Source of the DNA: Lysobacter antibioticus
GTDB lineage: Bacteria; Pseudomonadota; Gammaproteobacteria; Xanthomonadales; Xanthomonadaceae
Direction: 5' to 3'
Assembly: GCF_001442535.1 (NCBI RefSeq)
Contig: NZ_CP013141.1
Location: 4,583,074 to 4,644,687, forward strand
DNA length: 61,614 nucleotides
This document shows, piece by piece, positions 11,178 to 20,617 of the stretch. The first letter of the stretch is position 1, and every line of letters begins with the position of its first letter. A model generated the notes under the pieces. The model ran no database searches, was not told the DNA's origin, and saw nothing but the letters and a program-made list of their open reading frames with translations. Made by a program: the position numbers and the translations under genes.

Positions 11178-12182
11178 GATGATGCGCCCACAGCGGGACG
11201 TCTACCGCAGGTGAATTCACCGCGCAGGCGTCGAGCGACCTGAAGAAAGAGGCGTGCCGCTGGCGCGCAAGCCGTCGCAGCCCTTCGAGCTGTCGCCGTT
11301 ATGTTGCTGGCGGGCCTTCGTTCCCTGAAGGCCCTTACCGTGTGGAAACAACTACCGAGGGAGGGCCACACGTTGCCAGCCTGGCCAGCTTGGCGATTCA
11401 GCTGAGTGCGCGCAGTCGGTGGGCTCCGCGCCGAAGGGTCGGATTTCCCCTACCCGCCGGAAGGGCAAGGCCACCGTCGCCAGAGGCCCAGGTGCTTGAA
11501 CAGACACCTCACCTCGCGGCGGTCGCCGAATCATGTCGTTTCCGCGCCGGGACATGACGATCGAATCCAATTGAACGGCGCCCAACGCCGGCTCTCGCGG
11601 CCCCGGCCTGCCGTCATGGCCGGCCGATCGACGACCCGGAGAAGACCGCCACCAGACCGATGACCAACAAAAGATAGAAGCAGCGATCGGCACGAATGCG
11701 ATAAGACTCAGCGGTATCCCCGCAGCTTCTTCGCATTGCCGGCATAGCCCGCGCCCTCGTAAGCGTCGGCGATCGAATCGAAGCCCGATGCACCGCCACG
11801 GCCGAAAAAGAATCCGAGAATCGCGGGGAAAACAATCATGGCGACGCCGCCGGGAAATTCTTCGAACGTCTCGCACCGAATCCCTCAGTTGATCGGTGCA
11901 TCTTGAGCCGATCGACTTGCCCACAGTTCGCCATGCGACCGTTGCCGGCTACTGTCGGGCCCAGCCGGGCTGTCTTTCCGGGTCCGCTCCGGCCTGCGCG
12001 ATGAAGGATCCGGACGGGCCGGACACGCCGGGCATCGGCCAAGGCGCCTTGATGGAATCTGGCGGCTTGCGGTCGTGAGTCGGTGTTCGCTACCGGCTGC
12101 TGTCGCCCAAGTATCCAGCGAATGACGCTGCGCGCGTCGAAAGAATCGCCGCGATCGACACTGCGACGAGCATGGCCGCGCC
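11178..12182. other. about 1 kb with no clearly supported gene
   Basis: Apart from the 43-codon frame at 11708-11839 (listed separately), I see only Arg/Pro-rich frames of shadow type. A minus-strand frame ending at 11614 encodes one hydrophobic stretch (CFYLLLVIGLVAVFSG) just after the small ORF and may be a decayed membrane-protein remnant. Confidence 0.4.
11708..11839 (-). CDS. possible 43-residue small protein
   Basis: This frame begins MIVFPAILGFFFGRGGASGF, with a short hydrophobic segment, and ends GYAGNAKKLRGYR. Its amino-acid make-up is more protein-like than the surrounding frames (FDSIADAYEGAGYAGNAKK). There is no clear ribosome binding site before the ATG. It could be a small membrane-associated protein, or the remnant of a larger gene whose hydrophobic tail now lies in another frame just downstream. 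I do not recognise the family. Confidence 0.3.
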   Translation of the reverse strand: MIVFPAILGFFFGRGGASGFDSIADAYEGAGYAGNAKKLRGYR

Positions 12183-12220
12183 ACAAAAAACAAGGGCCTA
12201 GCGCGAACGCTAAGCCCTTG
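12183..12220 (-). terminator. intrinsic terminator after tRNA-Phe
   Basis: On the minus strand, CAAGGGC-TTAGCG-TTCG-CGCTAG-GCCCTTG is followed by six T residues. It lies eight bases past the tRNA CCA end. Confidence 0.9.
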
Positions 12221-12227
12221 ATGCAAA

Positions 12228-12303
12228 TGGTGGCCGGGGAGGGAATCGAACCCCCGACACGGGGATTTTCAATCCCCTGCTCTACCAACTGAGCTACCCG
12301 GCC
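12228..12303 (-). tRNA. tRNA-Phe (GAA)
   Basis: The 76-nt gene folds into a full cloverleaf. It has acceptor stem GGCCGGG/CCCGGCC, D-loop AGCTCAGTTGGTAGAGC, anticodon stem GGGGA with loop TTGAAAA giving anticodon GAA, and T-loop GGTTCGATTCC. CCA is encoded. Confidence 0.97.
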
Positions 12304-12473
12304 GTTCTTTCACGGTGCGCCGTGAGAGGAGCGGGATGATACGGATGCCGATGGAATCTGGCAAGCCTCATCGGCGCTGAACGAACCACGAGCTCGATGC
12401 GACGCTCCGCCACTGCCGGCGCATCATGTCGGCCAAGCCCGCAATGGCGGCCCGCGCCGCCGAGGAGTGGATC

Positions 12474-12917
12474 ATGAAACGCCTGGTTCCGGCCGCTCTC
12501 GCCCTGCTCTTGCTGAGCGCCTGCGCGAGCAATCCCAAGATGGACGACGCGCAGCGCCTCGCGCTGTATCGCGCGCACGCCGCGGCGCCCGTCGACAGCT
12601 TCCAGTACTTCGGCCGCATCGACGGCTGGACCCCGCTCGGCGACAGCGCGCTCGCGGTGTGGACCAAACCCAACCAGGCCTATCTGCTCGAACTGCAGGG
12701 ACGTTGCCCGGACCTCGACTTCGCTTCGGCGATCAGCGTGAGCAACCAGATGGGTCGCGTGCATTCGCGCTTCGACAAGGTCACCGTGCTCGGCCGACAG
12801 TCGATCAAGATGCCCTGCTTCATCGGCCGCATCCTTCCGCTCGACGTCAAGGCGATCAAGCAGGCGCAGCGCGACATGCGCGAAGCCGGGACGATGCCGG
12901 AAGATCCGAAGCCCTGA
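12474..12917 (+). CDS. DUF6491-like lipoprotein
   Basis: The 147-residue protein has a lipoprotein signal (MKRLVPAALALLLLSAC, lipidated Cys17). The mature domain contains YFGRIDGWTPLGDSALAVWT, AYLLELQGRCPDLDF, an RFDKV-VLGR segment and PCFIGRILPLD. This pattern matches small xanthomonad lipoproteins that I place tentatively in DUF6491; the function is unknown. Two mature cysteines (GRCPDL and MPCFIG) may form a disulphide. The start at 12474 is preceded by GAGGAG; an upstream ATG at 12426 would put 16 residues before the signal. A Ser follows the lipidated Ala, so outer-membrane targeting is expected. Confidence 0.8.
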   Translation: MKRLVPAALALLLLSACASNPKMDDAQRLALYRAHAAAPVDSFQYFGRIDGWTPLGDSALAVWTKPNQAYLLELQGRCPDLDFASAISVSNQMGRVHSRFDKVTVLGRQSIKMPCFIGRILPLDVKAIKQAQRDMREAGTMPEDPKP

Positions 12918-13893
12918 TGTTCCGAAGTCGGCGGGCGCCCGACTTCGCATCGCGTTTGCGCGGCGTTCGATCGAACACACGGATGGGCGCGAGCGAACAC
13001 ATGCGCCCGCGGCGAACAGGTCCTCGCACATGCCGTCGACCGCGAGCGGACGGCAGTGCACCGATGCATTACGCAATGCAGCCCCGGCCGGCGCCCGGCG
13101 ACGCCGCTCGCGATGATTAGCATCCGTGCCTCCGCAGCCCGGGCCGCGCCGTCCCGCCCGAGGCCGCCTGCCCAGGAGCGTGACCGGGGTCAGAAAAATC
13201 CTACACGGCGCCGCGCGTTCGACCTACTGCGCCAGACCGCGCCTCGGTCCAATCTGTACTCGCCCCGGCAGCACGGTCGATGCGATGACACGGATGCCGC
13301 TCAGCAACGGATTAAGGCCGTCACCTTGAGCAGGTGAGCCAGCGGAGTCGGGGCTACTCTTTGCAAGTGTTGGGGAAGTGGGCATGCACGGCGAAACGGA
13401 GTTCGCACCGAGGGCCAGGAAGGCCAGTCGGTTTGTGCCACGTGGTCTACGTGGGATTCGTGCATGAGGGCAGCATCGGTGGTCCAGGACATGCTCCACG
13501 AGCTGCCTCGCTATCTCCTCGTACTGGCCGCCGTCTCGGTGCTGGCTTTGCTGGCCCAGGCGGCGGCGCCTTCTTCCCCGCTTACCCCCTCGCCCTTGGC
13601 CTCGCCCAATCCCTCGCCGCTGGCGGGTGGCCGCGACGCGCGCCCGGCGCCGATTCCCCAATCCCCGCTCGCCCATCGCGGCGACATGCTGCGCGCAACG
13701 GCGGGCCAGCCCCTCAAACCGGCCGCGACCGCATCGCCCGCGCACGGCGAATCCCACGCAGCCCGCTGAGCCCTGGCGCCGGACTTTACCCCGGCCCTCC
13801 GCCGACACTCCGTCCGCCGACGTCCCCACCACCCTGACGGCGCCACCATTCGCCGTAGTATCCTCGCCGTTCTCATCACGACGGAGCGGCGGC
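12918..13893. other. intergenic region of about 1 kb, one weak ORF
   Basis: Apart from the weak candidate at 13464-13769, no frame on either strand has a recognisable domain. GTGACCGGGGTCAG is followed by AAAAATCCTACAC at about 13180-13206, but it has no partner in the window. The last 100 bases should contain the promoter of the LEA-type lipoprotein. Confidence 0.4.
13464..13769 (+). CDS. possible small exported Pro/Ala-rich protein
   Basis: The frame of 101 codons has a plausible signal or anchor (PRYLLVLAAVSVLALLAQAAA at about residues 15-35), then a low-complexity Pro/Ser/Ala tail. A weak TGGGA lies upstream of the ATG at 13464. An alternative ATG is at 13491. No family is recognised. 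The signal-like start is the only positive evidence, so it may be fortuitous in GC-rich DNA. Confidence 0.3.
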   Translation: MRAASVVQDMLHELPRYLLVLAAVSVLALLAQAAAPSSPLTPSPLASPNPSPLAGGRDARPAPIPQSPLAHRGDMLRATAGQPLKPAATASPAHGESHAAR

Positions 13894-14376
13894 ATGAAAG
13901 CAGGGTCCTGGATGCGTCTGTTCGGCCTGGCGCTCGCCGCCGCCCTGCTCGCCAGTTGCGGCGGCGGACAGGTCCGCCGCGTTTCCGAGCCCGCCGCCCG
14001 CATCCAGCAACTGACCGTGCGCGCCAACGGCAGCTGGGCGGTCGAGGTGCGGATCGAGAACTTCAGCAGCATCCCGATGCGCTTCGACCGTTTCGACCTG
14101 CAGCTCAAGCTCGGCGAGGACGCCGCCGGCCAGCTCGTCGCACAGCCGTCGGTTTCGATCGGCCCGGAATCGGCCGACGTGGTCACCGTCAACCTGACCC
14201 CGTCGGGGGCGGCCAAGATCGCCATCGCCGACGCCCTGTCAGGCGGCCGCAGCCTGGCCTACAGCCTCAAGGGCGACATCGCCGCCACGCCCGACGAAGC
14301 CAAGCAACGCACCTTCACCATCGAGCGCAGCAGTGCGCTGAGCCCGGCCCCGGGCCTGCCCGGGGTGATGCGCTGA
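13894..14376 (+). CDS. LEA type 2 (WHy-domain) lipoprotein
   Basis: The 160-residue protein has a lipoprotein signal ending LLASC (Cys22). Its mature domain resembles the WHy/LEA14 fold: QQLTVRANGSWAVEVRIENFSSIPMRF-like strands, then FDLQLKLGEDAAGQLV and a second half with VTVNLTPSGAAKIA. Such proteins are small beta-sandwiches linked to desiccation or envelope stress in other organisms; that role here is family inference. The ATG at 13894 begins the signal directly; the longer open frame upstream is not protein-like. An imperfect palindromic repeat follows before the next gene. Confidence 0.8.
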   Translation: MKAGSWMRLFGLALAAALLASCGGGQVRRVSEPAARIQQLTVRANGSWAVEVRIENFSSIPMRFDRFDLQLKLGEDAAGQLVAQPSVSIGPESADVVTVNLTPSGAAKIAIADALSGGRSLAYSLKGDIAATPDEAKQRTFTIERSSALSPAPGLPGVMR

Positions 14377-14504
14377 ATCCGGGAGCCGGGAATCGGGGTT
14401 GGGAAATCGGTTGAGTCCACCGCTCCTGTTTCCCTGCCCGAATCCGTCGCTCTCGCCGCGTCCGTGCCGTTTCGATTCCCTTTTCTCCATTCCCCATTCC
14501 CGAG
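14377..14504. repeat. intergenic palindrome of GGGAATC-type units, copy 1
   Basis: GGGAGCCGGGAATCGGGGTTGG-type sequence at 14381-14410 faces CGATTCCC...CATTCCCCATTCCCG at 14473-14501, forming an imperfect inverted repeat between two plus-strand genes. Related copies are at 36321-36400 and 39533-39648. Confidence 0.6.
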
Positions 14505-14507
14505 CCT

Positions 14508-16298
14508 ATGAGCACCTATAAAGCCCCCCTCGCCGACATGCGTTTCGTCCTGTTCGACGTCCTCGGCGCCGAAGCCCAGTTCCAACGCCTGGGCTACACC
14601 GACGCCACCCGCGACGTGCTCGACGCCGTGCTCGAGGAAGGCGCGCGCTTCAACGAAACCGTGCTCGCTCCGCTCAACGCCATCGGCGACCAGATCGGCT
14701 GCAGCCACGACAAGGCCACCGGCGCGGTCACCACGCCGCCGGGCTTCAAGCAGGCCTATACCCAGTTCGTCGAAGGCGGCTGGTCCGGCCTCACCGCCGA
14801 GATCAAGTTCGGCGGCCAGGGTCTGCCGCATGCGGCCGGCGTGCCGCTCAAAGAAATGATCGACGCCGCCAACCTGGCCTGGGGCAACTTCCCCCTGCTC
14901 TCGCACGGCGCCACCGAAGCCTTGCTGCACCACGGCGAGGAATGGCAGCAGGAAGTCTTCCTCAAGCCGCTGGTCGAAGGCCGCTGGACCGGCACCATGT
15001 GCCTGACCGAACCGCATTGCGGCACCGACCTGGGCCTGCTCAAGACCAAGGCCGAACCGCAGGCCGACGGCAGCTACTCGATCAGCGGCACCAAGATCTT
15101 CATCACCGCCGGCGAGCACGACCTCACCGACAACATCATCCACCTGGTGCTGGCGCGCCTGCCCGACGCACCGGCCGGCAGCAAGGGCATTTCCTTGTTC
15201 ATCGTGCCGAAGATCAAGGTCGCGCGCGACGGCAGCATCGGCGAAGCCAACGCGGTGCGTTGCGGCAGCCTCGAACACAAGATGGGCATCCACGGCTCGG
15301 CCACCTGCGTGATGAATTTCGACGGCGCCCAGGGCTATCTGATCGGCCAGCCGCACAAGGGCCTGATGGCGATGTTCACCATGATGAATACCGCCCGCCT
15401 CGCCGTCGGCCTGCAAGGCCTGGGCCTGTCCGACCGCGCCCTGCAGAACGCGCTGCGCTACTCGCGCGACCGTTTGCAGATGCGCGCGCTGTCGGGCGCG
15501 AAGTTTCCGGAGCTGCCGGCCGACCCGATCATCGTCCACCCCGATGTGCGCCGCATGCTGCTGACCTGCAAGGCGCTGGTCGAAGGCGGCCGGGTGATGG
15601 GTTACGACGCGGCACTGCAGGTCGATATCGCCCATGCCAGCGGCGACGAGAAAGAACGCGCCGACGCCGATGCGCTGATCGGCTTCATGACCCCGATCGT
15701 CAAGGCCTGCCTCACCGAGTGGGGCGTGGAATGCACCTACCACGCGCTGCAGTGCTTCGGCGGCCACGGCTACATCGCCGAGCACGGCATGGAACAGCTC
15801 GCCCGCGATGCCCGCATCACCACCTTGTACGAAGGCACCACCGGCATCCAGGCGCTCGACCTGCTCGGCCGCAAAGTCATGCAGCTGCAGGGCGCCGGCC
15901 TGCGCGTGATGCTCGAGAAGATCGAACGCTTCTGCGCCGACAACGAAGGCAACGCCGCGGTCGCCGAGTTCATCGGCCCGCTGCGCGCCAAGGCCGGCGA
16001 ATGGCAGCAGCTGACGATGGCCGTCGGCAAGCGCGCCGCCGCCAACCCCGACGAAGTCGGCGCCGCCGCCTACGACTACCTGATGTACTCGGGTTATGTC
16101 TCGCTGGCCTACTGGTGGGCGCGCAGCGTCGCCGCGAGCGAAGCCTCGTCGCAGTCGGCGCGCTTCAAGACCGGCAAGCGCGAGACCGCGCGCTTCTACT
16201 TCGCCCGCCTGTTGCCGCGCAGCCAGGCCCACGCGATCACCATCGGCGCCAGCGTCGAGACCCTCACCGGCCTGGACGCGGAAGCGTTCGACGTCTGA
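14508..16298 (+). CDS. acyl-CoA dehydrogenase with C-terminal extension (DmdC-like)
   Basis: The 596-residue flavoprotein oxidises acyl-CoA to enoyl-CoA and passes electrons to ETF. Family segments seen are MCLTEPHCGTDLGLLKTKA (FAD/substrate motif), SISGTKIFITAGEHD, RLAVGLQGLGLSDRALQNAL and CFGGHGYIAEHGMEQLARDARI. The segment YEGTTGIQALDLLGRK holds the likely catalytic glutamate (YEGT). The roughly 130-residue C-terminal domain (from about 465) places it in the long subfamily that includes 3-methylmercaptopropionyl-CoA dehydrogenase DmdC. The actual acyl substrate is unknown. No other beta-oxidation genes are adjacent. Confidence 0.9.
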   Translation: MSTYKAPLADMRFVLFDVLGAEAQFQRLGYTDATRDVLDAVLEEGARFNETVLAPLNAIGDQIGCSHDKATGAVTTPPGFKQAYTQFVEGGWSGLTAEIKFGGQGLPHAAGVPLKEMIDAANLAWGNFPLLSHGATEALLHHGEEWQQEVFLKPLVEGRWTGTMCLTEPHCGTDLGLLKTKAEPQADGSYSISGTKIFITAGEHDLTDNIIHLVLARLPDAPAGSKGISLFIVPKIKVARDGSIGEANAVRCGSLEHKMGIHGSATCVMNFDGAQGYLIGQPHKGLMAMFTMMNTARLAVGLQGLGLSDRALQNALRYSRDRLQMRALSGAKFPELPADPIIVHPDVRRMLLTCKALVEGGRVMGYDAALQVDIAHASGDEKERADADALIGFMTPIVKACLTEWGVECTYHALQCFGGHGYIAEHGMEQLARDARITTLYEGTTGIQALDLLGRKVMQLQGAGLRVMLEKIERFCADNEGNAAVAEFIGPLRAKAGEWQQLTMAVGKRAAANPDEVGAAAYDYLMYSGYVSLAYWWARSVAASEASSQSARFKTGKRETARFYFARLLPRSQAHAITIGASVETLTGLDAEAFDV

Positions 16299-16472
16299 GG
16301 CGTCGCCCCGACGATGCGGTTCCGCCGGCCAGTTCCGGCGGAACCGTAGTTTCTACGGTATTCGATCCAAGGCATTCGATCCAAACCAGGCCGCCCCTTC
16401 GGACCGGGCGCGCGCACCTTCGCCATCGCAACTACCAAAATCGTCATCAAACGGGTATAAGCTGGATTCCCG

Positions 16473-17186
16473 ATGGAGACCGATAGAGCGAAGATCCGCC
16501 TGGTCCGAACCGGAACCCACGCTGAAATGCTTCAGCGTGAGCCGGATGCCACCGGCGTCCCCGATCCTTACTCGCCTTGGGCCGGTCCCCGCGCGGTTCC
16601 GCGCAACGCTCTCGAACGACTCAACTCCGTGCGGCTGCTGTCGCTCGATGCGCATGGCCGCGTGCTCGACTGGATGAACTGGCAGGAAGCCAGTTGCCTG
16701 TACGTGCGCGGCGCGGTCGCCTGGACCTTGGGCGATCCCTGCCTGGAAGTGCACGGCGGCACCAATCGCCTGACCGGCGAACGCAGCGTGCTCGAACTGC
16801 ATCCGATCGTCGCCGCGCGCGGCCACGCCCGCCCGAGCGCGCTCGACCCGACTCCGGCCCTGACCAACGCCGCGCTGTTCGCGCGCGACAGCCACCTGTG
16901 CATGTACTGCGGCCACGACTTCCATCGCCCGCACTTGACCCGGGACCACGTGGTCCCGGTGTCCAAGGGCGGTCGCGACATCTGGGAGAACGTGGTCGCG
17001 GCCTGCTTCCAGTGCAACTCGCGCAAGGGCAACCGCACCCCGCAGCAGGCCAGCATGCCGCTGCTCGCGGTGCCGTATCGCCCGAGTTGGGTCGAGCATC
17101 TGATCCTGTCCAACCGCAATATCCTGGCCGACCAGATGACTTTCCTGAAAAACCAACTGCCGAAGAACGCCCGCCTGAATGCATGA
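16473..17186 (+). CDS. HNH endonuclease family protein
   Basis: The 237-residue protein has a zinc-finger HNH domain at about residues 145-195. It contains CMYCGHDF, LTRDHVVPVSKGGRDIWENVV and CFQCNSRKGNRTP, i.e. two CxxC pairs framing the catalytic DHV and N residues. The N-terminal 100 residues (LNSVRLLSLDAHGRVLDWMNWQEASCLYVRGAVAW) are typical of a stand-alone bacterial HNH family of unknown target. There is no visible methyltransferase or phage gene beside it. The start is uncertain: ATG at 16473 lacks a ribosome binding site and the ATG at 16530 is an alternative. Confidence 0.85.
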   Translation: METDRAKIRLVRTGTHAEMLQREPDATGVPDPYSPWAGPRAVPRNALERLNSVRLLSLDAHGRVLDWMNWQEASCLYVRGAVAWTLGDPCLEVHGGTNRLTGERSVLELHPIVAARGHARPSALDPTPALTNAALFARDSHLCMYCGHDFHRPHLTRDHVVPVSKGGRDIWENVVAACFQCNSRKGNRTPQQASMPLLAVPYRPSWVEHLILSNRNILADQMTFLKNQLPKNARLNA

Positions 17187-17328
17187 AGGCGTGAAGCCCG
17201 TCGCAGTATTGAGGCGATAGCCCCGGCCCGGGTGCCGAATAAGGGTCATAAACGACGTATAGCGCGCGTTGACGACAATCCAGTCGTCCCGGACACTCGT
17301 CGCAATCGATTTCACGGACACCTCACAG

Positions 17329-18549
17329 ATGCCTTTGACCCTCGGTCTGACCGGCATGGACCCGGCGACGGAGTCCGCCTTGCAGACGGCCTTCAAGGTC
17401 GCCAATGCCCAACTCGGCGGTCACTGGACTCTGCTGCCCGAACAACAGGCCCACTTCGTCGTCGTCGACATGGACAGCATGTACGGCCCGATGAGTTGGC
17501 TGCGCCTGCACGCGACCGGCAAGTCGGTGATCGCCCTGACCGCGGCCCAGCGCACCCAGGCCGATTTCCTGCTGTCGCATCCCTTCACCAGCGATTCGAT
17601 CTCCAAGCTGCTCGGCGAGATCGCCTTGCAGTCCGGCCAGGCCCTGCCGACGCCCGCTCCGGCCCCCGCACCGGCGACGGTCGAGATCCCGAAGCAGCCG
17701 CTGACCGACCCGACTGCGGCCCTGCCCGATGTCGTCGTCGAACTGCTGCAGACCGACCGCGCCCAGGCCAATGCGGCGGCGGCCAAGGCGGCGGTGCAGC
17801 AAGCCGCGCCCGCGCCGGCCGCAGCAATCGTTGCGGCACCTGCGCCTGTTGCGCCCGTCTCCACTCCCGCTCCTGATCCGGCCCCGACCCCGGCCCCGAC
17901 ATCCCCCCCGGTGGCCAGCGCAACGACCATCGCCGCGGCCGCTACACCCGCGGCCACGGTGATGCCGACCGGCCCGGCCATCACCGCTCGCGGCGACGGC
18001 TTGCTCGACTGGCTGGTGCCCGGCCGCCTGCGCGGTCTGTTGCGCGTGGTCCAGGGCAACGAGCGCCTGTTGATCGACGCCGATCAGCGCAAGTACCACG
18101 GCCCGGCCGCACTCAAGCCGCTGGCCGACTGGTTCGATCGCGGTTTCGCCGCCTCCGATTTCGAAGTCGTGCCGGCCGCGCAGTGGGAAGCCGCCGCGGC
18201 CGAACTCGGCGCCTCGATGCCGCTGACGCGCCTGGTGTGGTTCGGCAACCTGCTCGCCGGCCAGGGTCGCCTCGCCCCGGGCTACGACCCGCAGCGCCGC
18301 TACCGCATGACCAAGTGGCCGCAGACCGAGCGCGAATATCCCAAGCACTTCCGCATCGCCACGGTGATGATGAAGGCGCTCGCGACCGTCGCCGAGATCG
18401 CCGAAGCCAGCGGCGTCACCGAAGCCGAGGTCGCCGATTTCATCAACGCCAGCCTCGCCACCGGTTTCGCCGAGCCCGAGGGCGACCCGACCCCGGTCGA
18501 GCCGTCGAAGTCGAGCGGCGGCCTGTTCGGGCGTTTGCGCGGCCGCTGA
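17329..18549 (+). CDS. protein of unknown function, receiver-like N-terminus and HTH-like C-terminus
   Basis: The 406-residue protein has three parts. Residues 1-105 have alternating strands and helices with VVVDMDSMYGPMSW and a late LSHPFTSDSISKLLGEI, resembling a CheY-like receiver but without a convincing phospho-acceptor set. Residues 105-230 are a disordered Ala/Pro linker. Residues 235-390 form a compact domain ending in a probable winged-helix (ATVMMKALATVAEIAEASGVTEAEVADFI). No signal or membrane segment is present. The ATG at 17329 is preferred to one at 17269. It precedes dxs by 150 bp on the same strand. I cannot name the function; a regulatory or polarity-type scaffold is a guess. 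Confidence 0.7.
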   Translation: MPLTLGLTGMDPATESALQTAFKVANAQLGGHWTLLPEQQAHFVVVDMDSMYGPMSWLRLHATGKSVIALTAAQRTQADFLLSHPFTSDSISKLLGEIALQSGQALPTPAPAPAPATVEIPKQPLTDPTAALPDVVVELLQTDRAQANAAAAKAAVQQAAPAPAAAIVAAPAPVAPVSTPAPDPAPTPAPTSPPVASATTIAAAATPAATVMPTGPAITARGDGLLDWLVPGRLRGLLRVVQGNERLLIDADQRKYHGPAALKPLADWFDRGFAASDFEVVPAAQWEAAAAELGASMPLTRLVWFGNLLAGQGRLAPGYDPQRRYRMTKWPQTEREYPKHFRIATVMMKALATVAEIAEASGVTEAEVADFINASLATGFAEPEGDPTPVEPSKSSGGLFGRLRGR

Positions 18550-18701
18550 ACCGCGCCTGCGGCGATCCGCCGCGGCCTCCGGTTTTTCCCGGGCACGGCG
18601 CCTTGCCGTGCCGGGCTGTCTGAACATGAAGCGGTCGGACTTCTTGCTCGCCTCACGCGGGGGCGGGACAATGACCGACTAGCTGAAGACAGATGGTCGT
18701 A

Positions 18702-20609
18702 ATGATCGATTCGCAGCGCTACCCCCGTCTTTCCCGTATTCAGGTCCCCGCCGACCTGCGCCGGTTCCCCGAAGAGGAGCTCCCGGCGATCGCCGAGGAA
18801 CTGCGCGCCTACCTGATCGAACAAGTCGCGTTGGTGGGCGGCCATTTCGGCGCCGGGCTCGGCGTGATCGAGCTCACCGTGGCCTTGCACTGGCTGTACG
18901 AAACCCCGGTCGACCGACTGGTGTGGGACGTCGGTCACCAGTGCTACCCGCACAAGATCCTCACCGGCCGTCGCGATGAGATCCACACCGTCAAGCAGAA
19001 GGATGGCGTGGCGCCGTTTCCGAAGCGTGACGAATCCGACTACGACACCTTCGGCGTCGGCCACAGTTCGACTTCGATCTCGGCCGCGCTCGGCATGGCG
19101 CTCGCGCTGCAGCACGCCGGCGACGAGCGCAAGGTCGTGGCGGTGATCGGCGACGGTGCGATGACCGCCGGCATGGCTTTCGAGGCGCTCGCCCACGCCG
19201 GCGGCCTGGAGGACCCCGAGCCGAACATGCTGGTGATCCTCAACGACAACCAGATGTCGATCTCCGAAAACGTCGGCGGCGTCACCAAGATGCTCGGCCG
19301 CCTCACCAGCAGCCGCACCCTCAACGCGATCCGCGAAGGCGGCAAGAAGCTGCTCGGCGACAAGCGCAAGCCGGCGGCGAAGTTCGTGCGCCGCTGGGAA
19401 GAGCACTGGAAGGGCATGTTCGTGCCCTCGACCTTCTTCGAGGAAGTCGGCTTCCACTACACCGGCCCGATCGACGGCCACGACCTGCCCGCGCTGCTGC
19501 ACGCGATGAAGACGCTCAAGGGCCTCAAGGGCCCGCAGCTGCTCCACATCATCACCACCAAGGGCAAGGGCTACGAACTCGCCGAGGACGACCAGATCGG
19601 CTATCACGCGGTCGGCCCGTTCGATCCCGAAAAGGGCCTGATCAGCAAGCCCGGCGCCAAGAAGCCGAGCTACACCGATATTTTCAGCGAGTGGCTGTGC
19701 GATATGGCCGCCGCCGACGAACGCCTGCTCGGCATCACTCCGGCAATGCGCGAAGGCTCCGGCCTGGTGCGCTTCAGCAAGGAATACCCGAAGCGTTACT
19801 TCGACGTCGCCATCGCCGAACAGCACGCGGTGACGCTGGCCGCCGGCATGGCCTGCGAAGGCGCCAAACCGGTGGTGGCGATCTACTCCACCTTCCTGCA
19901 GCGCGGCTACGACCAGCTCGTGCACGACGTCGCCATCCAGAACCTCGACGTGCTGTTCGCGATCGATCGCGGCGGCGTGGTCGGGCCGGACGGTGCGACC
20001 CACGCCGGCAACCTCGACCTGTCCTACCTGCGCTGCGTACCGAACATGGTGGTGATGGCGCCGGCGGACGAAGACGAGTGCCGCAAGATGCTCAGCACCG
20101 GCCATCGCTACGAAGGCCCGGCGGCGGTGCGTTATCCGCGCGGCACCGGCCCCGGCGTGGCGATCCAGCCGACCCTCGACACCTTGCCGATCGGCAAGGC
20201 CGAGCTGCGCCGCAACGGCTCGCACATCGCCCTGCTCGCGTTCGGCGCGATCGTGCCGGCGGCCGAACAGGTCGCCGCCGAACTCGGCCTGACCGTGGTC
20301 AACATGCGCTTCGTCAAGCCGCTCGACCGCGCACTGATCCTGGAACTGGCCCAGACCCACGAAGGCTTCGTCACCCTCGAGGACAACGTCGTCGCCGGCG
20401 GCGCCGGCAGCGGCGTGGCCGAGTTGCTCGCGGCCGAGGGCATCGTCCTGCCGATCTTGCACCTGGGTCTGCCCGACGAGTTCCAGCACCACGCCAGCCG
20501 CGAGCAACTGCTCGCCGAAGCCGGCCTCGATGCCGCGTCGATCCGCGCCTCGGTCCTGCGCCGTTGGCCGCAGGTCACCGCCGCGCCGGTCCAAACGGCG
20601 ATCGGGTGA
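18702..20609 (+). CDS. dxs: 1-deoxy-D-xylulose-5-phosphate synthase
   Basis: Dxs condenses pyruvate and glyceraldehyde 3-phosphate to DXP, the first step of the MEP isoprenoid route, using thiamine diphosphate. The 635 residues match the family. Seen are [51 protein letters not shown], the TPP motif [19 protein letters not shown]...NDN, and the catalytic-domain segment [16 protein letters not shown]. The C-terminal transketolase domain has [15 protein letters not shown] and ends around QTAIG. The start [14 protein letters not shown] is the form I know from xanthomonads; an ATG three codons earlier (18693) is possible. The next gene begins within 10 bases of the stop. Confidence 0.97.
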   Translation: MIDSQRYPRLSRIQVPADLRRFPEEELPAIAEELRAYLIEQVALVGGHFGAGLGVIELTVALHWLYETPVDRLVWDVGHQCYPHKILTGRRDEIHTVKQKDGVAPFPKRDESDYDTFGVGHSSTSISAALGMALALQHAGDERKVVAVIGDGAMTAGMAFEALAHAGGLEDPEPNMLVILNDNQMSISENVGGVTKMLGRLTSSRTLNAIREGGKKLLGDKRKPAAKFVRRWEEHWKGMFVPSTFFEEVGFHYTGPIDGHDLPALLHAMKTLKGLKGPQLLHIITTKGKGYELAEDDQIGYHAVGPFDPEKGLISKPGAKKPSYTDIFSEWLCDMAAADERLLGITPAMREGSGLVRFSKEYPKRYFDVAIAEQHAVTLAAGMACEGAKPVVAIYSTFLQRGYDQLVHDVAIQNLDVLFAIDRGGVVGPDGATHAGNLDLSYLRCVPNMVVMAPADEDECRKMLSTGHRYEGPAAVRYPRGTGPGVAIQPTLDTLPIGKAELRRNGSHIALLAFGAIVPAAEQVAAELGLTVVNMRFVKPLDRALILELAQTHEGFVTLEDNVVAGGAGSGVAELLAAEGIVLPILHLGLPDEFQHHASREQLLAEAGLDAASIRASVLRRWPQVTAAPVQTAIG

Positions 20610-20617
20610 TCGACCGG

